A DNA stretch of 64,000 nt from Kryptolebias marmoratus. Lineage: Eukaryota; Chordata; Actinopteri; Cyprinodontiformes; Rivulidae. A program made the position numbers and the translations under genes. The DNA lies in contig NC_051445.1 of NCBI RefSeq assembly GCF_001649575.2, positions 24,431,750 through 24,495,749 of the forward strand. Direction: 5' to 3'. Below are positions 11,160-23,620 of the stretch, in pieces. Positions within the stretch are counted from its first letter, which is position 1, and the number at the start of each line of letters is the position of its first letter. Under the pieces are notes generated by a model. It was not told the origin of the DNA. It was given only the letters and a program-made list of their open reading frames with translations, and did not search any database.

Positions 11160-11650
11160 GGAAGAGACAACAACTCTTTGTTTGTTTGAAGTGGTTTAAA
11201 TGACAACCTCCTTGTCAAAGACTCGGGGCGAATAAAAGGGATTTGTAATTACCATAATTATCTCTTATATGTTTTGACCTAATGATGTCCATTAAATGCC
11301 CAAGGCTTTATTAGAGACTGCCTCACTGTAGGTTGGCATACCCTCATAATACAGCATGCTACATTACACGGCTGCACAAGTAATGAACTTCTTTCATCAA
11401 AGATGTTTATCGCGCAGCGCTTCTAAGGGGAAAAGCCAATGTACTTCAGCTTTTTGTTATAGCTGGATTATAACAATTCTCATAGTTCCCGCTTATCTTT
11501 CAAATTTTCTCTACATGTGATATCAACCCAATTGGCTTCATGTCTAAACAGGAAGGCTTTCTAATCTAGGCCGCTGTTCGTTTCATGTAAAACATCTCAT
11601 TTTGTGGCTTAGGCTGGTGCCTGCCTTATCGTTACATAATTCGCTGCCCT
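11160..11650. promoter_or_regulatory. Candidate conserved non-coding element in intron 1
   Basis: This stretch has no simple repeats or transposon words, balanced base use, and several factor-type words: GTAATTACCATAATTATC, TTTATCGCG, GCTTATCTTTC. It looks like the deeply conserved enhancers common in introns of developmental genes. That is a judgement by appearance; no alignment was possible. Confidence 0.25.
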
Positions 11651-11900
11651 CTCCGTGATTTTTTTTTTTTTTCTTCTTTGTGGCAATTTATTTAAATTCC
11701 CCCATGTTTATATATTTTTCTGTCTCTTTCATTCAAAAATGATTGCCTTTCACAAGTTCAAAGGCTCATCTCGGAGACTCTTTTGGTAACTCTGCAGATA
11801 TGAAACCCGCAGTGGGGAGGGAGTCAAGCAAAGCTATTTTGTTGAAAAGCAGGAGAAGAAGTTGCTTTTTTTTGTTTTTTTGGAGGGGGGGGGGGGGGGG
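11651..11900. other. Unique sequence running into a G homopolymer
   Basis: It contains T runs and ends in an uninterrupted G16 tract (11885-11900) at the gap edge. No gene is seen. Confidence 0.6.
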
Positions 11901-12057
11901 NNNNNNNNNNNNNNNNNNNNNNNNNNNNNNNNNNNNNNNNNNNNNNNNNNNNNNNNNNNNNNNNNNNNNNNNNNNNNNNNNNNNNNNNNNNNNNNNNNNN
12001 NNNNNNNNNNNNNNNNNNNNNNNNNNNNNNNNNNNNNNNNNNNNNNNNNNNNNNNNN
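11901..12057. other. Assembly gap (157 N) inside a G homopolymer
   Basis: Flanked by G16 on the left and G9 (12058-12066) on the right. Confidence 0.95.
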
Positions 12058-13506
12058 GGGGGGGGGTTGCACACATCTGTTTGTGTCTCAAGGCAGGAGT
12101 GTAAAGGTTGAAGAAACACCATCAAAAGTGTAGATATAGCACCCTTTACTGTCCACACCTCAGCAGGTAGAGCATTTGAGAGCTCATGGCAGAATACATG
12201 TGTGCTGCTCAGCTCCTGCACTAAGGTCCTTAGTCCAGCATGTGGCTTTGCTCCTGTGGATGCTTTGGTCTTTGTCTGCCACCTATCAGCATATCAGCAG
12301 TGTCTCTGAAGCCCAGTTGTATAATGCACCATTTATGGCTTTGTGGAGAGAGATGGCAGTCAGGCGACGGAATAGCTCCAGGCCTTCCCTTCAGTGAGTG
12401 GATTAACGGCGGCCTGCTTTAGCGCTCTCAACCGCAGTGTGAAATCGGCCCCGCTTCGGCGCCGGCGACGAGGCTCCCTTCTCTCCCTTTTGCCTCTCCT
12501 TTCCATCCCTCTGTTTCCTCACCTCATGCAAAGCCTCTCCCAGCCATCTGTGAAATGTGGAAACTCTGTGTCTAAGTTGAGTTCAGATCCCATCCCCTCC
12601 GTCAAGCTGAGGCCAGGAAGCAAATGGGCAGGCAGTCGGTGGAGGGAGGGGAGGGGGAGTTTGCAGGGGAGAAAGGACAGGGATGAGGAGGTGGTGGTGG
12701 TTTGGAGGGGAGGGGGGGGATCAGCTCACTGATGTCGTGCCGCGTGTGCAGGAACCCTGCCTGTTCTCCGCGGGGCGAGTTGGAGGAGGGTCCAGGCCTG
12801 GGTGCCGGCCGAGAGATCTCTGGTTCCTGCTTGCAGGTCCAAATCCCCCCTCTGCGTGAGTCTGTGTGGAGGCGAGGCGGTGGCACAGCTCCCCTGAGCC
12901 CCTGCCCAGTCCTTTGAAGATAAGATGGTGATACAGGCTCCCTTTCGGTACGAAGCTAACCAATGGTCTTTGTGTGACACACATGCCTCTCTCCGCTGGA
13001 GCCTACAGCTGAAACATCTATGGTCTTTACTGAAACGAATCAGCTTCATGGCCTCTGGTCAAATTAGATTATGAAAGGGTGACAAAATCCTAGATCGAAT
13101 GTTTAGGATATTCGCCCTTTTTTTTTCTTCCCCCAACCATTTCATGCTGATAACATGGAGTTATGCTGCGATTGATTCTGTATTTTCATTTGATTTCCCT
13201 GCTCTGAGAAGAATTACTTTCTTGAATTCTTCTCATAAACTCTCTCCTGACTTACTCCTTTTTTTTCAGTTTTCCATGGCAACTAGTTGGCATCTTAACT
13301 CGGCTGATTTCTCCACTATCTCCACTGTATTGCTCTTGATCATGACAGTTTTTTAAACATGTTTCTTTTCTGCATTCGTAGCCATATTATGTGGCACTCG
13401 TGGGGCCAATTCTTCCACTTCTGGCTCGGCACGCCGGCTTTTTAAAAGGAGCAGCCATCATAATCAGGCTTTTGAATTATGAACTCAATATTCCCTCTGC
13501 GCCCCC
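12058..13506. other. Presumed intron 1: GC-rich block with G-run cluster, no gene
   Basis: 12430-12910 is GC-rich and contains a strongly G-biased stretch at 12636-12720. ORFs of 80-110 codons on both strands here are chance products of the skew. 13050-13500 returns to AT-rich unique sequence. No exon was recognised. Confidence 0.5.
12636..12720 (+). repeat. G-run cluster with G-quadruplex potential
   Basis: Many runs of three or more G lie within 85 bases (GGGAGGGGAGGGGGAG, then GGGG, GGG, GGTGGTGGTGG, GGGGAGGGGGGGG). Several sets of four G-runs are spaced closely enough to form intramolecular quadruplexes. Confidence 0.6.
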
Positions 13507-13570
13507 NNNNNNNNNNNNNNNNNNNNNNNNNNNNNNNNNNNNNNNNNNNNNNNNNNNNNNNNNNNNNNNN
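13507..13570. other. Assembly gap (64 N) between C runs
   Basis: The left flank is GCGCCCCC, the right flank CCCCCTCCCTCTCCCC. Confidence 0.95.
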
Positions 13571-15680
13571 CCCCCTCCCTCTCCCCTTCTGTCCTGTGGC
13601 TTTGGGGTTCAGGTCTGTGCATAATGTCTTGTGATTGTGTGGCATTATGGCGGTTTGGAAAGCTGAGTTGAGGTCCAGCCACACCTCATTTTTCCATAGA
13701 CAATGTGGATCTCTGTGCCTCTTTGAGCTCATCAGGGATGGGGCGTTGATTGCTTTTTGATACCCCTCCAACGTGGATGAGGTCCTGCATACATCAGCTA
13801 ATTAGAACGCACTTAGAGCGTTTGTATGTGACAGACCCCACACTTCTCATCAGAAATCCTCAGCCCAAGAGCTCTAACCGCACTCACCAAAAGCTTTGTC
13901 CAGCTCCAAAAAACAAAATGCCACGCAGCGCAGGGCTGGGGTATTGGACATCCGTTCTTGACACGGTGTGTTTTGATGGCAAGGAAAATTAAACGTGATA
14001 AGTCAAAATGTAAGACACTGGCATCAGCAGAGGTAACTTCCTCTCACCCGCAGCCGGTTGCTTTGAAAATAATCGCAAACCGGCAGCACGGCGCAACTAA
14101 TCAGCCAGCACAAACGAGTGACTGCTATCGTCCCATGCGCCTTGGTGGTGCTGTAGAGATGCGGTGGGAAGAAAAGTTTTCCTGCCTCCTCGCGGACTCG
14201 CTGGTTGTGGGACACTTTAGGAAAAAGTCAGCTCAAAAGACCTAGTTTCTTTCCCTGCCTCTTTCTTTCTCTCTCTCTCTCACACACACACACACAGGCT
14301 CACAGAATGTCCTAGCCCATGCTATGATCTGTAGAAGGTATCGGGGCGTTGCTATATATTTCATAAAGGCATTCTATTACACCCCTGTGGCTTGTGGGAA
14401 ACAGCACACTGTGGTCTAGTCCCCAGGCAGCTGAGAATAAAGTGTAGGACACAGCGCTGGAACAGAAATCTAACTGCTGTTTCTTCAGGTAATCTTGACT
14501 TGGATCTTAATTCCAATAAAGAGGTTTTTTTTTTTCTTCTTCTTCATAGCGCAAGCCAAGCAAGAACACTCCACTCTGTGTTTCAGTGGTTTTGCTTTAT
14601 TCAATATCATTTCAGATAAGAGGCATAATCCTTTAGGGGGGTGCGAAGTGATGTATATTGACCAGCTCAATGATAGCAATACAGCACAAGACTACGATCT
14701 GAAAGTAGTAAATAACGATTTGTGTCAGCGGCTCAATCAAATGGCAAGGATTATTGAATACTGTCCTCATTGTTGTCAGCTTCCAGCTTTATCAGCGTGG
14801 GTCTGAATATTTAAATGTGTCACGAACGGCAGCAGGAACGATGCAGGTAGTTGCTCCTTTTGTACGGACTAGTGAATGCCTCTATTGGTGAAATAATTAC
14901 TCAGTCAAACGAGCAAAAACAAGCTGAGGAGCAGCTTGATGTGATCTGTGATCTGTCAGCTGTGTGACAACAAAGATAGAGGTGTTTGTATCCTTTTCCC
15001 CTCACATTTTAAGACCTGAAGCCTCAACTGTACATGGGAAAATGTGCTTACAGTATGTCTTGAATAATGAAATAAAAAACTTTGCCTTAATGAAGCTTTT
15101 TTGTTTTTTTAACATAAAATAAGTAGGTCTAAAAAACTTCAAATTAAAGTTGGAGTGCTTCAAAACTTATTGTAGTATTTTTTTTTCCGGTGCAGTTACA
15201 TTCTTTTCTAAAACTTTTGTTTTTAAAGGTCCATAGAAAGAAGACAATTGAGGAATATTTGTTAAGGTAATTATTAGTTTACATAGAATTATTGCTTTGT
15301 TACTGTTAACATCTTGCATTCAAAATCTACTTAAAATAGAGTTAAAACTATTAACAACTAAATACAATTAAAACGTATACCCTTGTAGTGTAAAAAATGA
15401 TCTTGTTTTAATTTGCGCAATCTAATTGATTTGATTAGAAATAACAATAAAAAATAATAATCAGATATTATTATGTTGTTGTTTTTATCTCGGCTGCTCC
15501 CATCTTGATGGATTCACAATTGTTTAACATTGTGTGTCCTTCCTAACACAACCTGGGCTCAAACCCGCAGCCCTTTAAATTTTGTAGTTATGAGGATGTT
15601 ATTTTTAAAATGCATTCAAAAAATTTAAGTTTTTGACACAGAAACACATAAGAAGAATGAGAGTGCTGTCTTTGAAATCA
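13571..15680. other. Presumed intron 1: no gene; (TC)n(CA)n at 14267-14296
   Basis: A compound TC/CA microsatellite lies at 14267-14296. From about 15060 the sequence becomes strongly AT-rich and may be old, unrecognisable repeat leading into the diverged tandem units that follow. No coding feature is supported. Confidence 0.5.
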
Positions 15681-15687
15681 ATATTGT

Positions 15688-16211
15688 TAGCTAAAACATC
15701 AGGAAGTCATCAGGCTGGTTTTTATTAGATGATAGTGATAAACCTAAACAAACAAACAAAATTAAAATAAATAAATTTAATGATAGTTTTAAAGTAAAAG
15801 TGCTTATTGGACAGAATATTAGTTCTTCCCTGCTGTTTGTCTTTTTGTAAAGTTGATGTTAGCTAGTGAATTAGCTGACAACTCTGCTAACTCTGGTAGC
15901 TTGTTGCAAATGTTTATTTATTTCAAAACTGTTTTTATAAAAAGAGTGATTTGTATCATGTTTTTTTTTTTTTTTTTTAGAAAATAATCCAAACAGCCAA
16001 ATTTCTCTTTTTTTCCTGAGGGAAAGGTTCAGGAAGTTACTCTCCTTAGGGCTGAGGTTATACATCTTACTAACAGCTTGCAGCAACCAAAGGAAGCAAG
16101 ATTTTTATTGTACACTGTAAACGATGGAGAAAAAAACCCTGCATATTCTCTGACACAACTTTAAAAACAGTTTAAACCACAAAAATAAATCCTTTTACTG
16201 GTTTTGAAACT
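15688..16211 (+). repeat. Diverged tandem repeat, unit 1 (about 520 bases)
   Basis: It begins GTTAGCTAAAACATCAGGA and contains TAAACCTAAACAAA, AAAAGTGCTTATTG, TGCTGTTTGTC, GCTAACTCTGGTAGCTTG and, near its end, AAAACAGTTTAAACCAC. All recur in the same order in the next unit. An ancient segmental duplication or an unnamed transposon pair would explain this. Confidence 0.65.
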
Positions 16212-16735
16212 GTTAGCTAAAACACTAGAGTCAGTCAACTGAGATTTTTTTGTTTTAAACAAATAAGAGTAGTAAACCTAAACAAAAAAGTTGTTAATAC
16301 TAGGTAATTTTAAGTAAAGCTCTAAAATAAAAGTACTTATTGCACAATAATTTAGCTTTTTTTATGTTGTTTGTCTCTTCATGAAGTTGATATTAGCTTG
16401 TGAGTTAGCCAGATAAGCCAGATTAGCCAGATTAGTATATTAGCCAGCTGTATATTACACCAGTAGACTTGCTAACTCTTGTAGCTTGCTGCAAATATTT
16501 ATTTAAATGCATTGTTGTCTTAAACAGAGTGATGGATGGTGCTTTTCTATTAGCCAAACCATAACTGTTTTTCTCTACCGGGAAATTTTAAAACAGCTAA
16601 GTTACGTTTTGTTTTTTTTAGCATTGGTCTACACGGTAAACTACGGGAGGAAACGTTGCACATTTATGACACGACATTAAAAACAGTTTAAACCACGGAA
16701 AATAAAACACCTGTCTAACTTTTGATTTTCAGGAA
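16212..16735 (+). repeat. Diverged tandem repeat, unit 2 (about 520 bases)
   Basis: It begins TTAGCTAAAACACTAGAGTC and repeats in order TAAACCTAAACAAA, AAAAGTACTTATTG, GTTGTTTGTC, GCTAACTCTTGTAGCTTG and AAAACAGTTTAAACCAC. It differs from unit 1 by substitutions, indels and an extra short array of AGCCAGAT-type words near 16405-16450. Confidence 0.65.
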
Positions 16736-18643
16736 AGAAATTGTTCACAAGTTTTAAAATTAAAGAAATGCTGCTGACTTATTTTATTTTGTCTTACATA
16801 ACAACTTGCTCCTTTCTAACAGTGTCAAAATAAATAGTATTTATTAACTTAATTAGTTTCATGTCATCTTCATTAAGTATCAACAGGTATTTGGATAATA
16901 ATAAGATGCACAAACTACCGTAGCTGTCCGTTTTGGCTGCCAAACACCAGTTTCAGTAAAAGCATTTTGTCCTTTTTAGACAGGAGTGTTGCAGAGAGTG
17001 CTGGAGCTCAAGCAGTGAGCCGGGTCACTTGGGTCAATACCTCACTGCTACAGTCTCACCTTTCAGAGTGACTTCCATCAGTAGAGAGCATCCCCTCTTT
17101 GCTCCCACATGGTTCATTTCACCAGGGTTTCTTTTATCTTGACTGGCCAGGCCCATGACCCCTGGGCACTGATAGTCCAAAAAACGACTGCAAGAGAGCA
17201 TTACCGGGGCCATTGTGGAGACGGAAACAGAACTTAACTGGGTTAAGTTTTCTCTTCCATTCAATTTTATGTGTGTGTGTGTGTGTGACTCACTGACCTT
17301 CGTGTGTGTTTCTCGAACTGCCTGCGCCGAAAAGTTTTGTTCCTGGTTGCTTTAAAGGAACTTGACTGAACCGGAACTTGAATGGTGGAAGATTTGGAGC
17401 AGCGAAATTTGCGTCTCGGACCAAATGAAAAAAACATCTGAATTGCTAAACGTTCAGTAGAATTCACACATCTAATTCCGAAACAGAAGAAAAGAAAAGC
17501 CCGCCTGTCGTGGGCAGAACTTTCCAATTTCACGAGACTACAGAAAGTACCGTGTTTACTCTTTTTTTTTTTTTTTTTTTTTAATGCATTCTAGAAGAGA
17601 AATAAATGCCCTGGGTTCGCTGTAAAGACAAACATGAAAGCAAGCATCAAGAGTTCTTAAGGCCCTTTCTCTTGTGTTGCGCTGCTTTACCACTAAGGTA
17701 GCTTCTGCCTGTCTGACTGCTGTTTGAAGTCAGCAGAAGTCGGCAATATTTGCTTTTTTAGCGGCTCTCGCCCACTCTGTGTCTTTTGCTGTTTTTGAAA
17801 GCGCGAGCAGTGTGGCGTCTGTGTCGGTTCGCTCAGAAGCAGTAGCTCGGATTGGGGCATTTTGTTGGTCAATGCTCTTCCGTCTGAGGGGGCTGTAGCT
17901 CTCTGTTGTCACAGGGTGACGGGGAGGGGGTGATGGACGTGGGCAGCGATGGGAGAGCTGGAAGGGGTGCAGGAAGAAGCCAGGCTGGGGCCATTAGGGA
18001 GTGGCAGATAGCCTCGGTTCAAACCTGCTGGGGTGCGATCTCACCAAACAGCGAAGGATGGGCCAGTCTTAGTTTGCTCCCCCGTCCTTAAAAACAAGTG
18101 ACAGAAGGTGAGAGAGAGGGAGATTAGATTAGAGTTTGACAGAGGAAAAAGTGGAAAGGTGCAACCAGTGCCAGATAGCGCGCCCAAAATCACTAAAACT
18201 GAACACCTGCTAATCACATTGTTCTTTCTTTCTTTATTAAGGCTGTGTACCTGTTTGCTACTAGAGTCAATGGACTTTGTTTTGGAGCAAATGTGGAGGA
18301 TTTTTCGTGCTCATTCATCAGATTAAATCTTCCAGAGTCTGAAGTTGTTTTTTTTAATCTAAAAAGTAGCAGAAAAAAAAAGACCATTGCTATTATGAAT
18401 CAGATTTTTTGTTCAAGCAAAACGTACGCGTGATACGAAAGCACTGACTGCAATCTTTGGTGCCTCCGTTGTTTTGTGGCTTTTAAAATGGCCTCCACGG
18501 CACGTTCCTCACCTTGTCAACCACGGCCTGGACTCCAGGTGAAGCCGTAGCTGTTTTCCACCACAGCCCGGCTTCATATCCTGGGCAAGTGCATCTTTGT
18601 GGGTTCACTGCACAGATTGTTGTTGTTAATGGCATCATCCAGG

Positions 18644-18679
<36 letters not shown>

Positions 18680-21050
18680 CAGAGCTGCTCCTTTTTCTTT
18701 GGCGGAGGTGTGTGTGTGTGTGTGAGAAGGGAGGCTGCAAGGCTGCTGAGACCTCGGCGTTATCAGCACCAGATGCACGTTGACTTCAGACTTTCAATGG
18801 AAGGTAAAGAGAGAGGGGAGGGAAATTAATGAGAGCCATAAAACCAGCGGGATAAATAATTAGCCGACTGGTTCTGAGATCCGTCCCTTTGGTTTCACGG
18901 CTTCAAATAAATTCTCCCTCCAAAGTTTCTTTGTCAAAAAAAAAAACCTGCGAGTCGGTGCTGTTAGCTGCTGCCGTCGTATTCATGTTTGAATCTTCGT
19001 CTGTCTTTTTTTTTAAGGTTTAACTGTCAGTGTTTTGCTGTGCGCTCTCGTCTGTGAGTGGCAGGTTTCTCTGTCCTGCCACAGATAATTGGCCGGACCA
19101 CAGAATCCTTCAAACCTGGGCTGCACAGATGAGAAAGAAAAGAAGAAGAAGAAGGGAAAAAAAACAAAAAAACAGAATTTTCAGCTGTCATTATGAAGTT
19201 CATAAATCATCTGGATGACAGAGTGTCATACTAGTGTCAGCGTTCCTGTTTTAGAATAATTAGTGTCGTAATGCTGCTTGTTTACTCGTGGTTCGAGTTA
19301 ACCGAGCCCGTAGAAAGTGGGGGTGGGCTTCTCTTTATGCAGGTACCGGAACCCGACGGGTCTGTTGGACCCGGTGATGTCATTTCGCTGAACCGATTGC
19401 CACCTTGCTGCGCCCCTGACGGGATCAAAGCTCATTTTTTTGCTGCATTAGAGGACACTTTGTGCCAGTGTGCTGATCTGGAGTGTTTACATGCGCCTCG
19501 CTCCCTGAGGATTTTGTATTATTGTTGTCACACTGCATGGAGCGCAGCCACTTGCATTGTTCTAATACGCCAATGGTAGATTTCAAAAAAAAAGAAGAAG
19601 AAGAAGAAAAAAAGCTGAGCAATCACTGAAAGACTTACATTCTCCTGCTGTGTTTGATCGCTATTCACACGTCTGGGCTAAGTAATCTTCCCCTCTAATC
19701 TCATTGGCAGATAGAAATAAACAGGCAGCGCTCTAAATGACATGAGCGAACATGGTAGGATTATGGTAATTTTGTGGAGAAGTAACAATATTTATAAAAT
19801 AGTTGTTTAAAAAAAAATCAGTTTTCAGCCCCCCAAAAGAAGCAATCAATACATCATGAGTAAATGGTTGAAAGGTGAACATGGTTTGAAAAGCAGTTTT
19901 CCGGGTGAATGTCAAAATACTCTGATAATTACTCAGATTTGGAGGATAAGTAAGTTACGCCTGATTAATAGTTTATGGAGCAAATAAGAAAAAAAAACGA
20001 ACCATCCAGATCAACATGCCTGTACCGCTGATTGATTTTTAGGACTTTGGCCTTTTTTTTTTTTTCTTCTTCTTTCTAATCTCTTCCAACTTGACATTTA
20101 GAAAGTCAGAAATCAATTATGTCTCCTTCTCAAATGAAAGGCAGCAGCAAAAACTAGTATATGACTTTAAAGTCCGCCTCGCTCGCCTTTGACACGGCAC
20201 ATCACAAAGGGAAAGGAAAATCACACTGCATACCTGATCTATAAAAAAAAAAAGCCTTTGAAATGGATTGCTGGGTGGGATCCAGCCTGGCACAAATCGT
20301 GGCATTGATGGCACGGCCTCTGGGCGTGCGGATGCTTGGCCAGGACAAGATGGTTGCTGGGCCTCCCCCCCCGTATCAGTGGGCACCGACCCCATCCTCT
20401 GGGAGCTCCTAAGCCATGCTGTCTGAAGAAGAACTGATGGAGCTGGCAGTGAGCGCGGGCACGCCAACCCGGTTTTATTTCAGTCGAAAAAAGGAAGAAA
20501 AAAAAAAAAAAAGGAACCCCAGCCACGATCTTATCGTCTTCAGTCACCGGGCGCAGCCGCTTTTTCGCCGAGGCTGACCGAGATGAGTTCCCAACTATAA
20601 ACTTTGCGCCTTAATTATTCATTCCACCTCCACCAGTTGGCGAGCCGCTCATTGATATGATAAGCGTGGCCGCCTCAGACAGGAAGTTGACAGCTGCAAC
20701 AGTTTTTTTTTTTTTTTTAGAAAGAGTTGATAACAATCCACAGGGCAATAAAACTTCCACCTTTGATGAGAAGTTGAAAAGAGAGTGCTCCACTGTTGGC
20801 TTGGCAGAGCATTAGACATGGCTGCAGGCGGGCTGGGGCCGGCGAGGGATGGAGCTGTTTTAATAGGCCTCGTCCAGAGGTGACGGGGGCGCCGAATGCA
20901 CTAAACTGGAGGTGTGAGCCGGGGCTGCCACTACATATCTTTTGTCTTTCATTATCTTTATTTCCTTATTATTTTAAATGGCCAGTGTGTGTGTGAGTGT
21001 TCCTTTTTTTTTTTTTTTTTCCTTCTTCTTCCCTAGAAGCTTTTTTTTGA
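16736..21050. other. Presumed intron 1: no gene; several simple repeats
   Basis: Simple repeats: GT at 17271-17287, poly(T) at 17561-17582, GT at 18646-18678 and 18708-18724, a GAA run at 19590-19612, and poly(T) or poly(A) at 20497-20512, 20702-20719 and 21004-21020. Stretches at 18830-18900, 19640-19790 and 20570-20700 (for example CCTTAATTATTCATTCC) are unique and could be regulatory. No exon or RNA gene was found. Confidence 0.5.
18646..18724. repeat. (GT)16 microsatellite with a second shorter GT array
   Basis: Uninterrupted GT at 18646-18678 and again at 18708-18724. Confidence 0.95.
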
Positions 21051-21545
21051 TATCCATTTAGATTGGGGCTTCATTAAAAAAACCTCAGACAATGGAGTGA
21101 CTTCTAATTAAGAGGTGCCGCATCTGGCCCCTGGCACCCTATCCCGTTGTTCCATCTATTTTGCTGGGGAGAATTCATTTGTTTCTTAATTAAGAAAAAC
21201 ACCAATAGCGTGAAAAATCTGCTTATGGTACCTGAATCCTAATTAGCTAAATAGTGAGGGGAAGGGGAAATCACATTCCAGTAGCCCTAGAAATGAACTC
21301 CGAGCTGATAAAAATGAACTAACTAGCCTTGCATAAATCCAAGCTGAGGAGAAAGTGTACCATCATTATGGCTAAGACAATATGCAAACTATCTTCAAAG
21401 AAATCAAATTGCCGGAATGTTTTCATTTGCATGTATTAACCATTAACATAATGAGCAGAAGTGACATTGGACCCGGATTGTGTGTCTGTTCGGATTGATA
21501 ACTCTGCTGCATCTGCAAATAGTCTCCACTGCAAAATTATGCTAG
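21051..21545. promoter_or_regulatory. Candidate conserved non-coding element in intron 1
   Basis: Nearly 500 bases without simple repeats, carrying TTCTAATTAAGAGG, TTTCTTAATTAAGAA, CCTAATTAGCTAAATAG, TTTGCATGTATTAACC and CATTAACATAATGAGC. This density of homeodomain and octamer-like words in otherwise balanced sequence is typical of vertebrate developmental enhancers. Conservation has not been tested. Confidence 0.3.
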
Positions 21546-23320
21546 CAGTCAAATCAGCGTTGAACTGGGGAGCAAGAGGCAGAGCGATGGAGAGAGGACG
21601 GCAGAGACAATCGCAGGGGTAGAAGGAGAGAGGGAGAGAGGGAGAAGGAGCGATGGAGTGGGGAGAGGAAGAGTGGAGGCTTTTGCTTCCTTCCGTTTTA
21701 TCGGGAAGCTCGGCGCAAACCTGCTGCAGTGTTGAATCGGAGCCATCATCCTCTGACAGCTATCCTTAAACAGGAAGGTACAGCGAGTCATTGTCTCTAA
21801 GGCTCTGCAGAAAGCTGCTGTGTGTGTGTGTGTGTGTGTTTCCATGTGTGCCAGTGTGTTTGGAGTAGACACACACACACACACACACACAGGGATGAGC
21901 CCATGTGGCTGCTAGCTAGGGACAACCCTCAACTGGGCACACTTCACACTCCTCTCCCCCAACCCACCACCACTACGCACCCACACGCCTGCTCACACAC
22001 TCTTGCATGCATGTGTTAACTTCTATGCCCCAACACACACACACACACATATCGAAGAGCTTCCAGGATACCAAAGGCTCACTTATCTGCTCCGTAAAGA
22101 CTCACCATGGCCCACATTGGCGAGTTGGCGGGCAACCAGCCAAACCCACTGTGTGTTCACCACTGCAGGCAGAGCAATGCAAAACACCCAACTGTCTTCC
22201 ACGTTCAAAATCATTTTGAATTTTTTTTTCTTAATTTTTTTTTTCCCAGCCTGCTATTTCCCAGGATCAGCCTCTTAGGTCAAATTATTCAATTAAGTGT
22301 CTGTTTATTACTGATACCAAAGCTGGGTGGCGGTTCTACTTATCACCTTTTTTGCAGATTGGTGTTCCCGCGGAATACCACCATAAAGATTGCCTTGGCT
22401 GTAATTAAAATGGCACAGGGACAAATTTGGCGCCGAGCGAAGACATGGGGAAAACGAGGGGGGGGGGATTGCAGGGGCTACGTTCGGTTGGAGAAGTTGA
22501 CTCTCTAAAGCGGCAACGTTTTTGCTATGATACACCAAAAAAGGGGAATGTAGAAGAGGGGGATCGATTGTTAATTGTTGTTATCGTGGTGGGTTTTTTT
22601 GAAAGATATGCTCGTGAATAAAAGGTGGTCTATGTGGGTCTGGCTGAAGGAGTCAAGTCGGTGGTTTCTGTTGCTGTTTAGATGTGCTAAACGCCATCCG
22701 GGCTAACATCCATCCGCGGGCTTTTGCGTTTGATGACTTGTTGGCAGGCTGTGGCGACATGTGTTCCCGCTCCTCGTGGCAACCATACCTTTTTCACCGC
22801 CTTTGACTTCACAAGCCCGTATATGACTTCTCAGGGAGAGAGAAAGTAGGAGTGAAATCAAAGCACCAATAAGCTCAGACTGTTAAGCTAGAGAGTGGAG
22901 GGGGGGGAGAGAGACCTGAGCGACTTTGGATTTTGACAGGATCTTCCTGTGCTCTCCGACAAAAAATTAACATTGTTATCGCAGATAGCTGGTGATGTTT
23001 TTACTTTGCTCGGTTGTACATTTTTTTGGGGGGGTAAATGTGTAAAAAAAAAAAATTGTAAACCGAGCCTCTAACGGTTCCCTTAATGACGCGGATCTTG
23101 CTTTTCTTCCCCCGGATCGCGTCTTAGCGGGCTTCTCGGTTGCGGGATGGCTGATATCGGAATATTAAAAAGGGAGTTTCAAGCTCATCTGCAAATGTGA
23201 TTTGCACATATCACACTTCTGCAGTCGTCAAGCTGCTTCATCGCCAGGCTTTCTGAGCAAAGAAGACAGGGGAGGGGAGGGAGGAAGGAAGGGAGGAAAA
23301 AAAAAGAAACAGAAAGATGC
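21546..23320. other. Presumed intron 1: purine-rich tract and CA/GT arrays, no gene
   Basis: 21565-21680 is an almost pure G/A stretch. GT (21819-21839) and AC (21868-21891) arrays face each other across about 28 bases. A further CA array is at 22032-22050, and G runs lie near 22459, 22898 and 23028. No coding feature is supported. Confidence 0.55.
21819..21891. repeat. Inverted pair of microsatellites, (TG)10 and (AC)12
   Basis: The TG array at 21819-21839 and the AC array at 21868-21891 are reverse complements separated by a 28-base spacer, so the transcript or single strand could fold into a long hairpin. Confidence 0.85.
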
Positions 23321-23620
23321 ACATATGGGTTGCTATTGATGTATTCCATTTCTGACCTAATTTAAATCCCTGCCAACAAGCTCATATGCATACTGTACAT
23401 TTGCTAAATTACAGAGTGTAAACCTTGCCTTCTCCCAGAGACAGGTGTAAACATCAGTGTTGTCCTAATGCACTACCAGTTAAATATGATAATCGCGCCG
23501 CGCTGCAATGGAGCACCAAATAATTTGGACATCATTTTGATGCCTGAGGGGCCCAGGGGAATGCCCTCCAGAACCAAGGTGGCCCATTGACATGCCTTCC
23601 ACGCCAAGATATAATTATGG
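23321..23620. promoter_or_regulatory. Candidate conserved non-coding element in intron 1
   Basis: Repeat-free and balanced, with TAATTTAAATCC, CATATGCATACTG, TAAATATGATAATCGCG and CCAAATAATTTGG (a short palindrome at 23516-23528). The appearance suggests an enhancer; no comparative data were available. Confidence 0.25.
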
